64,000 bases of DNA, taken from the NCBI GenBank assembly GCA_907164885.2, contig OU015493.1, forward strand, positions 57,045,802-57,109,801. Reading direction: 5' to 3'. Positions 21,234-31,867 of this stretch are shown here, in pieces. The stretch's first letter is position 1. Each line of letters begins with the position of its first letter. Made by a program: the position numbers and the translations under genes. The notes beneath the pieces are model-generated. The model saw only the letters and a list, made by a program, of their open reading frames with translations. It had not been told where the DNA came from and did no database searches. Origin of the DNA: Dolomedes plantarius (lineage: Eukaryota > Arthropoda > Arachnida > Araneae > Dolomedidae).

Positions 21234-23021
21234 TTAGCCTGGTGTTCGGCGGGAATTAACAGTGTTAAGACGTTTCTTATAATTCTTAACATTAGGGCAT
21301 TTCCCCTTTTGACATTTGTCACAAGCCGACACGTAATCCTTTATGTCTAAGTGACAATATGGCCAGTAAAAATACTGAGTTAATGATTCTTTCATCTTAG
21401 CAACGCCTAAATGAACATTAGTTTGTTCGTGGCAGAGTCTTTTTAATTTCTCTCGATACTTTCGAGGCACAATAAGCAATTTTCTAGTGGTTCCATCGTT
21501 ATTTTTTTTCTGGTAAAATAACATCTCTTTTACCACTACGTACTTATTTTCTTCGGGCGTCTTCTTTTTCGCCCTATCAAAAATTACTTTCAATTCTTCG
21601 TCCTCACTTTGTGCAACTCTAAATTCTTCGGGTGAAGTCTTTAATAAGTCGGGAGTAATTATTTGTTTCTCCTGGAGAGGCAAGATAGTCGCGCTCTCTT
21701 CAGAAGTGATTTCTTCTACCGCTTCTGCTCCGGGAATCACTTGCTCTATTTTCGTTATTTCATCTCCCGTGTCTAGTCTTTCTCTAGCTAATTTTAGTTT
21801 TTCGGCCCGAGTTTGCACAGTATTTTTCACCTGAACTTCTACATTCCTGTTGATCTTCTCAAGCAAGGCTGCCGTTTTATTTCCTAACAAATAGTGTTTC
21901 TGCTCGAAATCCGTATTGCTGACAGCTGCTCTAGTTATGGTGTGGCCCCATTCACATTTTAAATCGACCTCTGCTATAGGTAAGCAAACGGATGAATATA
22001 ACAAAGGTGCACTGACATAAACGTGCTCTCCTGTGTACATATGGGGTTGTACCAAATTTTTAGAAATCAGATCAATGCTCGCTTCTGTGTCTCTCAGAAT
22101 AGACGTAGATTTTCCATTAACGACTCCCTGAATGATATAAGGAGTCATCACGCCACTCGAGTCTCCTCCACTAGTTTCTGTTGCCGCGATAATTTCCGTC
22201 TCCTTAAGTTTAGGGCACTGTGGTCTCAGATGGTCATAAGAACCACACTCGTAACAACGGAGCTGTTTTCTTTTCTCAAAAATTCTTTCCTTGTTTTGTC
22301 CACTAGAAGCTTCTTTTTCCACATCTTTTTTTTCTTTCTTCTCTTCCTTAAATTTATGGTTATTGTTAACTGGCTTATTAAATTTATCTGTGAACTTTTG
22401 ATTCTTTGGGAATTCTCTTGTTCTGAAACTGTCTTGTAAGCTTTCATACTTATCGATTTTTTCAGCTAATTCTAAAGGAGTATTAATCTGCATCCACTGC
22501 TCCAAAAAATGATCTTTTATATCGGCAGGTACCCGTCTCTTCATCTGTTCTGTTATCTGTAGGTCTCTCAGTTTCTTAAATGTAGTGATTTCTAAATCCG
22601 CTATCCATTCATCATAATAGCCACTAAGCTCATGGGCATAATTCCTCCATGACTTATCTGCGAGTTTAGGATGGCGATAAAACAGTTGTTTTAATTTTTC
22701 TGTATTCATCCTAAATCTCTGGAGAATCATCTCTTTGACGTAGTCATAATCTTTTGCCTGTTCTGGCGATTCTCTGGCCATCATGTTGGAAATTTCTGGG
22801 GTTAGTACCCCTAACAAATATGGCACCCAATCTTCTTTAGGGACTCCCGCCATCTCTGCTCTCCTCTCGAAATTAATTAGATACAGGCCCATTTCGTCCC
22901 GTTTCTCGTCAAATTTCTGTATGGTTTTAAGGAGCTGAATGTTCTGAGTTGCGTCTGCATCTCTGTCCCTCCCATTTCGGGCTCTATTGTCTCCATTAAT
23001 TCCTAATTCCAGTCTCCTCAT
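21234..23021 (-). CDS. Gag-protease-integrase(N-terminal) polyprotein fragment
   Basis: 595 residues from an ATG overlapping the stop of the upstream frame. Residues about 25-195 form a Ty3/Gypsy capsid-like helical domain (LKTIQKFDEKRDEMGLYLIN; GYYDEWI). A lysine-rich linker leads to a CCHC knuckle (C256, C259, H264, C269). A retropepsin domain follows, but its active site reads D311-T-E-A instead of D-T-G-A, which should disable it. After a linker come PRKYREKLKRLCHEQ and an integrase zinc-binding HHCC set (H531, H537, C567, C570), and the frame stops 25 residues later. Reverse transcriptase and the integrase core are missing. Either they were deleted, or the parent had integrase before RT and was cut there. 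Confidence 0.85.
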   Translation of the reverse strand: MRRLELGINGDNRARNGRDRDADATQNIQLLKTIQKFDEKRDEMGLYLINFERRAEMAGVPKEDWVPYLLGVLTPEISNMMARESPEQAKDYDYVKEMILQRFRMNTEKLKQLFYRHPKLADKSWRNYAHELSGYYDEWIADLEITTFKKLRDLQITEQMKRRVPADIKDHFLEQWMQINTPLELAEKIDKYESLQDSFRTREFPKNQKFTDKFNKPVNNNHKFKEEKKEKKDVEKEASSGQNKERIFEKRKQLRCYECGSYDHLRPQCPKLKETEIIAATETSGGDSSGVMTPYIIQGVVNGKSTSILRDTEASIDLISKNLVQPHMYTGEHVYVSAPLLYSSVCLPIAEVDLKCEWGHTITRAAVSNTDFEQKHYLLGNKTAALLEKINRNVEVQVKNTVQTRAEKLKLARERLDTGDEITKIEQVIPGAEAVEEITSEESATILPLQEKQIITPDLLKTSPEEFRVAQSEDEELKVIFDRAKKKTPEENKYVVVKEMLFYQKKNNDGTTRKLLIVPRKYREKLKRLCHEQTNVHLGVAKMKESLTQYFYWPYCHLDIKDYVSACDKCQKGKCPNVKNYKKRLNTVNSRRTPG

Positions 23022-23296
23022 TTCGAGAGTAAGTTGGTCTTGGCGAATTTTGTCTTCTCTCTCTCTCTCTCTTCTCGTTTCGCTTCTTTCTCTTCTTGGC
23101 GAAGTCTCTCTTCACGTTCCTTTCTATCTTCAATAATACGCTCTAGTGCGAGTCTAGCATCTTCTTCGACGTAATTTTCATTTTCTGTAATGATCTTCTT
23201 AATTTCGAAAATCTTAAGCGTATCGTCAGCTAGTCCTCCTAACTCCTCCGAAAGCTCTAAAAGGTCCTCTTTCTTACCCTTAGTTAAAAAGGACAT
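23018..23296 (-). pseudogene. Gag N-terminal portion, separated by a frameshift
   Basis: 92 residues starting MSFLTKGKKEDLLELSEEL, followed by an E/R/K-rich coiled coil. It aligns at its start with the gag of the first LTR element. The frame ends in tga overlapping the next atg (atga). Read in the downstream frame, the sequence before that ATG stays open (EDKIRQDQLTLEMRRLEL) back to a (GA)8 run at about 23056-23071, so a length change in that run probably split one gag ORF in two. Reinitiation at the atga overlap is the alternative. Confidence 0.7.
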
Positions 23297-23773
23297 TTTT
23301 CCAACTTTAGGATTACTAATTTTATGATAAACAATAAAATTATCCCTCAGCTACTAGCTATACCTTCCGACGGTATGTGTCCTAACCGGAACTAACAAGT
23401 TCAAAACTGATCAATTTTAGACTGAACTATAATTTTAGCCCTTATGAACACCAAACTAGCACCGCACAATATAAACATTCACAATTTACTCAATACCTAT
23501 CAAATCAAAATACCGAACTCTTATACTGAATACACATAAACATAATTCTCAAGTTAATCCACACTTTATAGTTATATATTCTAACTCTATATAGATTTCC
23601 AACACAGTAATACACAAATACTAAATTATCACTGTTAATATCAAAGCACAAGAAACTTAAATATATCTGTTACTATTAAAAGGAAAAATACTAAATAAAC
23701 ACTGTTATTATCAAAAGCAAAAAAAATTCCCTTTCTTTAAAAATAGAGAAAAACATACAGTATTTGCAATTAA

Positions 23774-24366
23774 CAAAACACAGAAATTGGCTAAACTTAT
23801 TGCAATTCCTAACAAACAAAATATTGGTTCTTTACTTGAACACTAAATGGTTACTCATTCTCATATACCATAAAAACACACAGAAATTGGTTTTACTTAT
23901 CACAATTCCTAAAACAATAGTTCCTACTTAGAACTTCAAATGGTTAACTCATACACCATTAAAACACAGAAATTGATTTAAATCATCCAAATTTCTAATA
24001 TAAAATATCAGTTCTAAAATATCAGTTCTTAATACGAACTCTAAATGGCTACTTATACATATACCATTTTAAAAAAACACAGAAATTGATTTAATTCATC
24101 AAAATTTCTAAAATATCAGTTCTTAATACGAACTCTAAATGGTTAACTTGTACATATACCATTTAAAAAAAAAACACAGAAATTGATTTAATTCATCAAA
24201 ATTTCTAAAATATCAGTTCTTAATACGAACTCTAAATGGCTACTTATACATATACCATTTAAAAAAACACAGAAATTGATTTAATTCATCAAAATTTCTA
24301 AAATAACAGTTCTTAATACGAACTCTAAATGGCTACTTATAAATATACCATTTATAAACACAATAA
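23774..24366 (-). repeat. ~95-bp tandem repeats in the element's 5' leader
   Basis: About six units, each with cacagaaattgatttaattc, then agttcttaatacgaact and aaatggctacttatacat...accattt. The last four are the most alike (starts near 23971, 24081, 24181, 24274). Each unit has two self-complementary pairs, agttc/gaact and aaatgg/ccattt, so the RNA could fold into a series of stem-loops. It sits between primer site and gag, where packaging signals are expected (inference). Confidence 0.85.
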
Positions 24367-24487
24367 AATAATTTTTACTTATTGCATTTATACAAAACCA
24401 TTATTTAGTTTTTAAATCAAAGCCAGAATCTGATAAAAAGAATCGGCCTACCTGTAATCCTTTCGATCATCCCTGATATCCTATCGT

Positions 24488-24501
24488 AACTTCTGACACC
24501 A
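24488..24501 (-). other. Probable primer binding site
   Basis: Minus-strand tggtgtcagaagt begins 13 bases after the 5' LTR. The tgg start and the location suit a tRNA primer site; the exact tRNA cannot be named from this window. Confidence 0.55.
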
Positions 24502-24514
24502 TTTAATAACAGTC

Positions 24515-25077
24515 TGTAAGGACTTCGCCTAAAATCAAGACTGACAGCCTTTAATATTTGCAAAATGCTTTATTGGCATTCTAGATTAAATATAGGCTTT
24601 ATACAATAATTTCAAAAAAATAAGCACTATCTGAGGCTATTTCGCGGGATTCAGGATATCATGATGGAACACGGCAGGCGCTCGATCTCTGGAACGCGTC
24701 CGACGACGAGGGTTGTCCACACCCGTAAGGAAAAAGTCAACTGCCCCCATTTACATAAAGGTGGCGAATATATATCCTCGCCCATCTCTGTGGGTGGTTG
24801 AAGCGTGCTCCCTTTGAACCCTTTCATAGACCGTCTTCAGACCATTCCGCGTCTTCCGCTAAAAGGCTAGGTGATTATCCTCTGGACAGGCTTTGTCTGC
24901 AAGCAGGGTGATTTCTTACAGAAGACGGCCTCCGAATTGTCCGACGGCGACGCGGCGTCTGCCACAATTTGGTGACAAAGTGACTGTCACCGATGAATAC
25001 GGTAGATTGATAATGGACGTCTTGCCGTTAGGCTCTCTCAGGAATCCCGAGTGTGAAAGGGGCGTAAAGTCATTACA
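24515..25077 (-). repeat. 5' LTR (element on minus strand)
   Basis: 563 bp, followed on the plus strand by the target duplication gcct (25078-25081). Confidence 0.92.
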
Positions 25078-25114
25078 GCCTGTATCAGTTTTTTGGCTCT
25101 TCATTGTATATCTA

Positions 25115-25115
25115 G

Positions 25116-25202
<87 letters not shown>
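25115..25202. repeat. (TA)n microsatellite
   Basis: About 88 bp, adjacent to the right end of the split Tc1 transposon. Confidence 0.95.
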
Positions 25203-25204
<2 letters not shown>

Positions 25205-25388
25205 ATATCATTGTCTTAATAAACAAACTACGTAACTCCCATTTACCCCTTTTTACAGGATAAACAAAAGACTGATTTTTTCGACAGAGAAAAAATAAAT
25301 TATTATGTTTATTCTTAAAAATAAATGTTAAAGTGTTCTGAGATATACAGAGAGATTTTTTTAAAAAACTGACACTACTCAGAGCCAT

Positions 25389-26252
25389 CTGTAGCGCGAT
25401 CTATCAGCCGGAATTCCACCAAAATTGACAGAGGGACTAAGGACGACACGGGAAAGAGTTTCCGTGAAAACAAAAATTAGTTCCATAAGTCACCGATAGG
25501 GGGCGATATAGCGCTTTTGTTGCTGGCGCAAAATTTGGCTAAAATTTGGCGAGAATTTGGATAAAAGGCAAGTAAAACATCAAAATGCAAATTCATGACT
25601 ACGTAGTCGACAGCAGCGTCAGTATTTTGGACTATAAAAATCGGTGCGGAGTCTGTTGTGCCTCCGCTTTACAGTAGGGTCATTAGTCGCTTTTTTCCAC
25701 TTGCATGGCCACCTCGCTCCCCGGACCTAACCCATGTGCCATTTTCTGTGGGGTTATTTAAAGTCTAAGGTGTAACTTGGTGGAGTCTTGAACTTGGCGG
25801 CCCAAAAGGACAACATATCCCAGACTTTGATGAACATTCCTGGTGACACGTTACGCTTGGCCGTTGAGAACGTAGTGTTCAGGATACAATGTGTCGTCCA
25901 CATGGACTGTGGTCACATTGAAGGAGGGAGAAGTGAATTTGCTGCATAAAGTGGTGTTGCGGGGAAATTTCTTTGTTATTCATTTGTCTGCTTACAACTT
26001 TTTCGGTATTCATCCCTTATCTTTATAGCCCGAAATACTGGCACTGCTGTCGACTACATAGTCGTGAATTTGTATTTTGATGTTTTACTTGCCTTTTATG
26101 CAAATTTTCGGGTGCGCCGACAACAAAAGTGCCATATCTTTCCCTATCGGCGACTTTTGGAGCTTTTTTTTTTTCGCAGAAACTCTTTCCCATGTCGTCC
26201 TTCGTCCCTCTATCAATTTTGGCATAATTCCGGCTGATAGATCGCGCTACAG
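25389..26252 (+). mobile_element. Deleted mariner-like element with ~150-bp inverted repeats
   Basis: The left end ctgtagcgcgatctatcagc and its inverted partner at 26237-26252 continue pairing for well over 100 bp (acgacacgggaaagagtttc against acgacatgggaaagagtttc). The centre keeps only the end of a transposase (about 25680-25930): in the plus frame PLAWPPRSPDLTHVPF and MCRPHGLWSH, matching the C-terminal part of the gene at 50872-51988. It is an internal deletion derivative with several stops. A second small inverted pair around the residual coding part (near 25560-25620 and 26040-26100, gcaaattcatgactacgtag type) lies just inside the ends. Confidence 0.75.
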
Positions 26253-26265
26253 AGTCGATGAGTAT

Positions 26266-26289
26266 TTACTACTACTACTACTACTACTA

Positions 26290-26325
<36 letters not shown>

Positions 26326-26330
26326 ACACA
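26266..26330. repeat. (CTA)n-A34-(CA)n compound repeat
   Basis: About eight cta triplets, then about 34 A and a few ca repeats. Confidence 0.9.
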
Positions 26331-26748
26331 CAACCCTGTGTATAGGGTACAGTGTAATGTAATTAAACATCTTTATAATTTAAGTGGAGTTATGAGGTTC
26401 GACAGAGTTGTACAGGGACCACAAACCAATGTAATAGCTTGAAAATCCCAAAATCATGTTTTTTGGAAATACCTGGTTTTTTAGTTAGGCCAACGATATA
26501 TACCGGGTGACCAGAATTAAAACACCCCTACTCTGTCCTCCCTGTACATCGAACCATTCTGTGTAAAGGATTTAGATTTTGTTCACATACTATTCAAGAC
26601 ACGGGGAAACGGATTACGCGAAACAACATTTAGTTCCTGAAATCACCGACAGAGGGCATTGTACAACTGGACATATGCTGAAAATACACAAAAACACATT
26701 TTAAACACATTTTATTTGAACGTACCAAACATTGAAGTCGCAAACACC

Positions 26749-27852
26749 TCATCGACGCAGGGAATGCTGCTCAATATGGTTCCCTTCTTGTGGATGTAAA
26801 ATCTGCAGTCTCTGGGCAGCTTGTTCAACTGCAGGTCGTAGCTGGTCGACTGAAATGCTTCTTACATGCAGAGTGATACCTTCTTTCAAGTCTGCCAAAG
26901 TTACTAGACGTCTTCGATAAACAAGATTTTTTTTTAGTGTCCCCACAGCCTAAAATGGCACGGATTAAGATCTGGAGAACGAGATGGCCAGGTTGTCGGA
27001 AACGCACGACTGATTATTCTGTCATTAGTGGAACGTTGCCGAAGAAACTGCTGTATACAGTATCCATTGTGTGGAGACGCTCCATCTTGCATAAAAGCAA
27101 CTCAATCAAGATATGTTGCAAATGGGGAGGAAAGTTTCAAGCATCCTTTTGTACCTGTTGGCCGTCACGGTGTATGCCACAGGGCGATTGCGAGTAGCCT
27201 CTTCGAAAACGAAGGGTCCAAGAATGAATGTGGCTGTGAATCCACACCAGACTGTAACTTTCGGTGAGTGGAGTAGAATCTCTTGGAAGGTACAGGGATT
27301 TTCCATGCTCCAAATGCGACAGTTATGGGTATTCACTCTTCCCCTGAGGTAGAAATGGGCCTCATCACTCCATAGAATCTGCCATAGCCACGATACATCC
27401 ATTTCAACTCTAGAAAGAAATGTCAATGCGAAGGTCAGTCGTTTTTCTCTGTCGATGGCCAGCAACTGTTGATTATGACTGATTTTGTATGGGACATAGT
27501 GCATCATATTTCTCAGTATGTTCCACACTGTGCTATTGGGAACGTCAAGTATCGTGACACTGCCCGTGCACTACTACAGCCTACAACTTTATCCATTGAC
27601 TGTTCAACAATAGCGGTGGCACCATCTTCAATGACGTCTGAACGAACCGGTTTTCGTCCTCTACCCAGTTGAACTCCAAGATGTCCAGTTTTCTCGAATC
27701 GAGCGATCATTCTCCTGAGACCTTGTGGAAGAAATGGTCCTTTGCGCAAATTTTGCGAGTCGGCGAAACTCTCGAAGTGCAGCTGCAGCATTTCTTTCGT
27801 TTTCATAAAAGAGCTTCACAAGCAAAGCCCTTTCTGGCAGCGTGACCTCCAT
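26749..27852 (-). pseudogene. Mariner-like transposase, frameshifted, third Asp lost
   Basis: Transposase closely similar to the gene at 50872-51988. Pieces in order: MEVTLPERALLVKLFYENER (start at 27852), then in another frame RKGPFLPQGLRRMIARFEKT and GRGRKPVRSDVIED, then MHYVPYKISHNQQLLAIDRE, WLWQILWSDEAHFYLRG (first Asp) and HSPKVTVWCGFTATFI. Next, in a third frame, QDGASPH (second Asp) and WPSRSPDLNPCHFRLWG, where the family has PCDF, so the proposed last Asp is His. The end is LVTLADLKEGITLHVRSISV...HIEQ. At least three frameshifts make the copy inactive. Confidence 0.85.
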
Positions 27853-28125
27853 CAATGATAAGAATGACATTCCCCAGTTTTTACCCTCTTTTATATCCAG
27901 AATATGGCTGCAAACCATGGGTTTATGCAAATTTTTGTACTTACAGTGTGAAATTACAATGGCAGTTTAAGCTTCTTTACTTTTTTTATTGTCTCTTTTT
28001 GTTTGTTTTTTTTCTAATATTATTTTTGTCATTTTTTCATATTTTCTGCTATACAGCGCCACCTATGGGTGTTTTGGGAACTTCTTTTTTCGTGAAATCC
28101 GTTTTCCCATGTCTTGAATAGTATG

Positions 28126-28189
28126 TGTACAAAATTCGAAGCCATTGCACTGAGTAACTACTCAGTGTAATGGCTTCGAATTTTGTACA
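28126..28189. repeat. 64-nt near-perfect hairpin
   Basis: Arms of 31 nt (tgtacaaaattcgaagccat... and ...atggcttcgaattttgtaca) pair with one mismatch around a 2-nt loop. The left terminal region of the same transposon has only one diverged copy of the arm, so this is a fold-back duplication within the right terminal repeat. Confidence 0.92.
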
Positions 28190-28291
28190 TAACGTTCGAT
28201 ATACAAGGAGTTCGGGTATTGAGTAGGGGTGTTTTAATTCTGGTCACTCGGTATATATGCACATAACACACACACATTGAGGGTTTATACT

Positions 28292-28410
28292 CATTCGTGC
28301 AAGGCCAGACACAAATGTATAGTTCATCTGCTAGGGCCGGAATTCGAACCCAGGTATTCTATCTTCGATGCTAATAATCTACCAATTGAACTAAGCTTGT
28401 GCTGAACAAC
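28292..28410 (-). repeat. tRNA-derived SINE with well-kept promoter boxes
   Basis: On the minus strand the A box tagttcaattggtaga (forward 28379-28394) and B box gggttcgaattcc (28339-28351) have tRNA-like spacing, and the sequence between them could form an anticodon arm. The acceptor and T stems do not pair properly, so I call a SINE head, not a tRNA gene. The tail (ctagcagatgaactatacat...) differs from the other SINEs here. It abuts the mariner-like element. Confidence 0.7.
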
Positions 28411-31183
28411 TCAAACATTATGGATTTCATTCCTCACAAAAGTGATACATACTCAATCTTTTGCTATAGTATTGATACTATCTAGGAGTAATAAGCTACT
28501 AATGGCGTACTTTTCATAACTAAAAAGTGGAAAAATTCTTCAGAACCTAAAAGAAACGAGATTGTGTTTGAGTGTCACAAAAATAAGTAGGCGTGAGTTG
28601 TCAAATTTATTTAAATAAAACCTTATAAAATAGGAAAAATACAGGATGTCTAGATTTTTATTCATACGATGAAATATTTGAAAACAACGAGTTTCTACAA
28701 ATGGATTAAAATGCTGAAGCATATTACCGGATACAGAAAATAAAATGGTAAGCGAATGAAAATACGAACCGATACATTATTGAAATACAAAAAAAAAAAA
28801 TATGTTTGAATGAAAAATATATATTGTAATACATCTTAGACTTTCGAAGAATATTAAAATGTGTGGCAGACAGTGAATAAAAAAAAAATTAATGTATGGA
28901 ATCTGCAGCCACCCGAACTCGAAAAAAAGTACCGCGAAGTAAGCGAACTCATGCGAAAAGATCTTCAACAGAAATAAAGCTAGAAAACCATTAAAAGAAC
29001 AAGATGCGACTCGTAGTTGCAACATTACTAATGCTTCTTGTTCATGGTCAATGGGACCCAAAGCACCATGTATAATACTTTGACATTGTACATGCACCTA
29101 CGCTGACGCATGTGCACACTTGTATACAGTTATGTATATATTATGTACTCATGGATATAAAGCATCTTAAAACAGAATGTAAAAACAGCAACTGATTTCT
29201 AATAACTAATGCGTTCCAGTTTTCAAAGTAAGTCCTTCTTCACATTGTAACAATATTAGGTGCTATTGTCTTTCACAAATTGTCTCGTATAGGTAGAATT
29301 ATTTCGCAGAGAAAAAAAAATCTACGCAATATCCTATCTCGGAATCTAAATTAGTATAAAATTTTAGTTAACAAATTAAATTATCTTTTTTCCCGTTAAT
29401 TTTTGTCAACAAAGTAGCAGCCCACGAAAATAAGCGCTGTCCGTTTTCCAGTAGTTCTGCGAAGAGACTGTATGTGGCACGACCGATTTGCGAGAAGAAA
29501 ATAACAGATCAATAAAGTTGGCGAAGTGATTTAACAGCAATATACGCACTTCTTTCCAAAATAATGAAAATCAGTCTCTCACCTTCAAAAAATAAACATA
29601 AAAAAGACACACATAAAAATATATTAGTCTTGAAACTGCACAAAACGAAGACAAATGAAGCATTTATTCTCTTATCAGGAAGTGAAATGAAGTCAGAATT
29701 CTCTCAATCGAGGCTCTGAGAGCAATTTGCAGTGTCTCGTAATTATTGTCGACTGTTATATCCACGCCTCAGGGTCTGAGAAAAAAATCCTTAAATTTCT
29801 TTAAAAGACTCAAGAAAAATAATTCTCATTCTTCTGTTTTTCTTCATTTAATAGAAATGCATAATGAAATGGGCCCAAAGTCACAAATTCGCTCTTTAGT
29901 ACTGCAATATTATTCTATCAAAGAGGCTCCAAAGTCGAGGAAAAATAAAGATTGTAAAAAAAAATAATAAGAAAAAAAGAAAACGAATCGAAATAAAACT
30001 CTTCAAAGTGTTTCACATTTCGTCCTTAATAAAGGCGGATAATAAAAGCAGACGTCATCGGACAACTCAACTTTTCCTCTCCGACTTTTTTTTTTTCGTC
30101 GTGTATCGTCTGCTACTGTGCTTCTTCCATTATTTCTGTTCTATGTGAGATATAACTCTTTTTTTGTAAGCTCTCGGCTAAGTAAACTCGGATCTTTTAT
30201 TGCCTTTTTGTCAAAGTCTTTTCTTGAAAAGGTAACTAAGTTCAATCTAACGAAAGAAAGTGATTAAAAGGAAAAAGTACCGCTGAAATTCCGCTTTTAA
30301 AGAGGAGCACAAGATACGAAATTTTTATTTTCTCTGTCTTCTCCTTTTTTCTAAGTGGCACTATATTCTGAAGAATTATTTGGATTACCAGCAACTGTTG
30401 TCAGGTTTTGAAAGAGACTGGGCTTTAATTTGAGACGTTACATGCAGAGTGCAAACAAAGGTTTATAAAAAACGATGAAAGAGCGAAAGAACCCCCATTT
30501 TTTAATTTTAGCCTCCTTAAAAAAAACTTTTTTTAAACATTATTTGAAGGGTAATAATAGTTACTAACCTGCGATTGGAAGCTGCTCTCTCTGAGAAAAG
30601 CTATAAATATTTCTTTTTATCTATATCTTGATGAATGTCCCTGTATCAGATCATAATTAATCTGAAAATGGAACTATAACAAGAATATTGTTTCTTTGCT
30701 TTATAAAAAGGAAAAAAATAATACTGTAGTATGTTAAAGACTCTCCTTCTGGAAGATGTTAAACAAATCAAAATGTAAGAGTGCCTGGGCTTTTTATGTG
30801 TTTTACATTCATGTACTATTTTGATCTTATTTAGCAGCAATGTAATGGATACGCAACAGAAATTGTAAGTCTAATTTGATTATTCATGTCAGAATAAGAA
30901 TTTTATGATTCCTCCTTGGATTTTATCATAAAAAAAAACCTCAATCTGTGATCTGGACATCACATCTACCGCATCATGTGACCTTAAAGTTTATACTCCC
31001 ATGTCAAAAGACTTACAATGGGAAGTGACAAGTATCAGTGCTTAGACAGCCTGGTAATTTACCATTTTCTGGAGTTTTGAAATCCCCTGACTGTCGAATT
31101 AGCTTTAGTAATAAAAATAATCTAACCCTTTCTTTTCTACTTCAACTTTGAGTTCCTTTATAATTAGTTATACATACTTTATA
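28411..31183. other. Intergenic DNA, nothing recognised
   Basis: 2.8 kb of AT-rich sequence with A or T homopolymers. Open frames (28777-29097 minus, 29746-29967 plus and others) are low complexity. The part at 29400-29560 is slightly more GC-balanced. I see no exon, RNA gene or transposon end. Confidence 0.4.
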
Positions 31184-31793
31184 CAGTCAAACCTGTTTTT
31201 GTGTGGTCTTTGTTTATGTGATTTTTTTGTGCGGCATCTGAATATGTATCGAAAAAAAAATTGAAATTATATATTTGAAATTATTTATTTGAAATTTTAA
31301 AAAAGAGCTTCGATCGTGTATATCTGGCTATCGCGAAGTTTACAAGCAGCTGATCAACCGACCATCGTCGAAAAAAATTATCCCCGACTATATGGTAACA
31401 AAAAATAAATCAACTCTAATACGTATCTTCAAGTGACGAAAGCGATTACGAACCAGTTCATCACAAGAATATGCGCGTTTTGGACTACAACGAGTAGTAT
31501 CGAATTATGTACATTTTGAAAATTTCCCCTTGTTTAAAGTGAGAAATTAAAATTTTTAAAAATGTTTCCATGTGTAATTTAATTATTTATTTTGTTTGAA
31601 AAACATTTTTTCGCTATTTCGTAAAGCTTTGACATATTTCCGAAGTGAAACTTTTTTTATGCGGTTCCTCTCCACCGCATAATTTTTTTTTCTTTAATAT
31701 GTTATGAAAAATTATTTGTTATAGCTGTTTCTGAAGTTTCTGGATATTTTTTTTGAGCGGTCCCTATCTACCTCACAAAAACAGGTTTGAGTG
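31184..31793. mobile_element. Pogo/Tigger-type non-autonomous element (610 bp)
   Basis: The left end cagtcaaacctgtttttgtg is inverted at the right as cacaaaaacaggtttgagtg. Cag...ctg termini with this kind of sequence are typical of Tigger/pogo elements that insert at TA; ta precedes the left end, while the right flank has decayed. The interior has no transposase motif I can recognise. Confidence 0.65.
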
Positions 31794-31867
31794 AAATTAG
31801 TTACTTTGTAATTAGTTTGAATGTTACATTGCTTATATGAACACAAAAACAACTAATAATCTATATA

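Larger units (their letters stand above)
19161..25077 (-). mobile_element. LTR retrotransposon with gag, protease and IN zinc domain, no RT
   Basis: LTRs of 563 bp (19161-19723, 24515-25077) start tgtaaggacttcgcc and end gtcattaca. I find two differences: G19275/A24629 and A19311/T24665. A primer site, gag and partial pol lie on the minus strand, and a ggggagggga purine tract adjoins the left (3') LTR. It inserted into the end of a Tc1 transposon with target duplication gcct. At 5.9 kb it is longer than its coding content because a 5' tandem-repeat region and ~1.5 kb of non-coding 3' sequence flank the ORFs. Reverse transcriptase, RNase H and the integrase catalytic core are absent, so it is non-autonomous. 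Confidence 0.9.
17993..25104 (-). mobile_element. DD36E Tc1-type transposon split by an LTR element
   Basis: The left end reads gaagagccaaaaaactggta (from about 17995). The matching inverted end, tatcagttttttggctcttc, lies at 25083-25102, on the far side of the LTR retrotransposon at 19161-25077. Removing that insertion and one gcct copy joins the two halves into a ~1.19 kb Tc1 element, the usual size. So the Tc1 copy is older than the retrotransposon. Both ends adjoin (TA)n, which hides the TA target duplication. Confidence 0.88.
26503..28251 (-). mobile_element. Mariner-like transposon with long inverted repeats, inactive
   Basis: Both ends read ccg(g/a)gtgaccagaattaa followed by aacacccctactc and are flanked by TA (26501-26502, 28252-28253). 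Similarity between the ends extends for roughly 190 bp, with a 64-nt fold-back inserted in the right arm (28126-28189). One transposase gene lies on the minus strand and is broken. The terminal sequence ccgggtg.cca is shared with the element at 50411, so they form one family. Confidence 0.85.

Noticed and set aside
28330..28400. tRNA gene
   Set aside because: Promoter boxes are good but acceptor and T stems do not pair and a SINE body follows.
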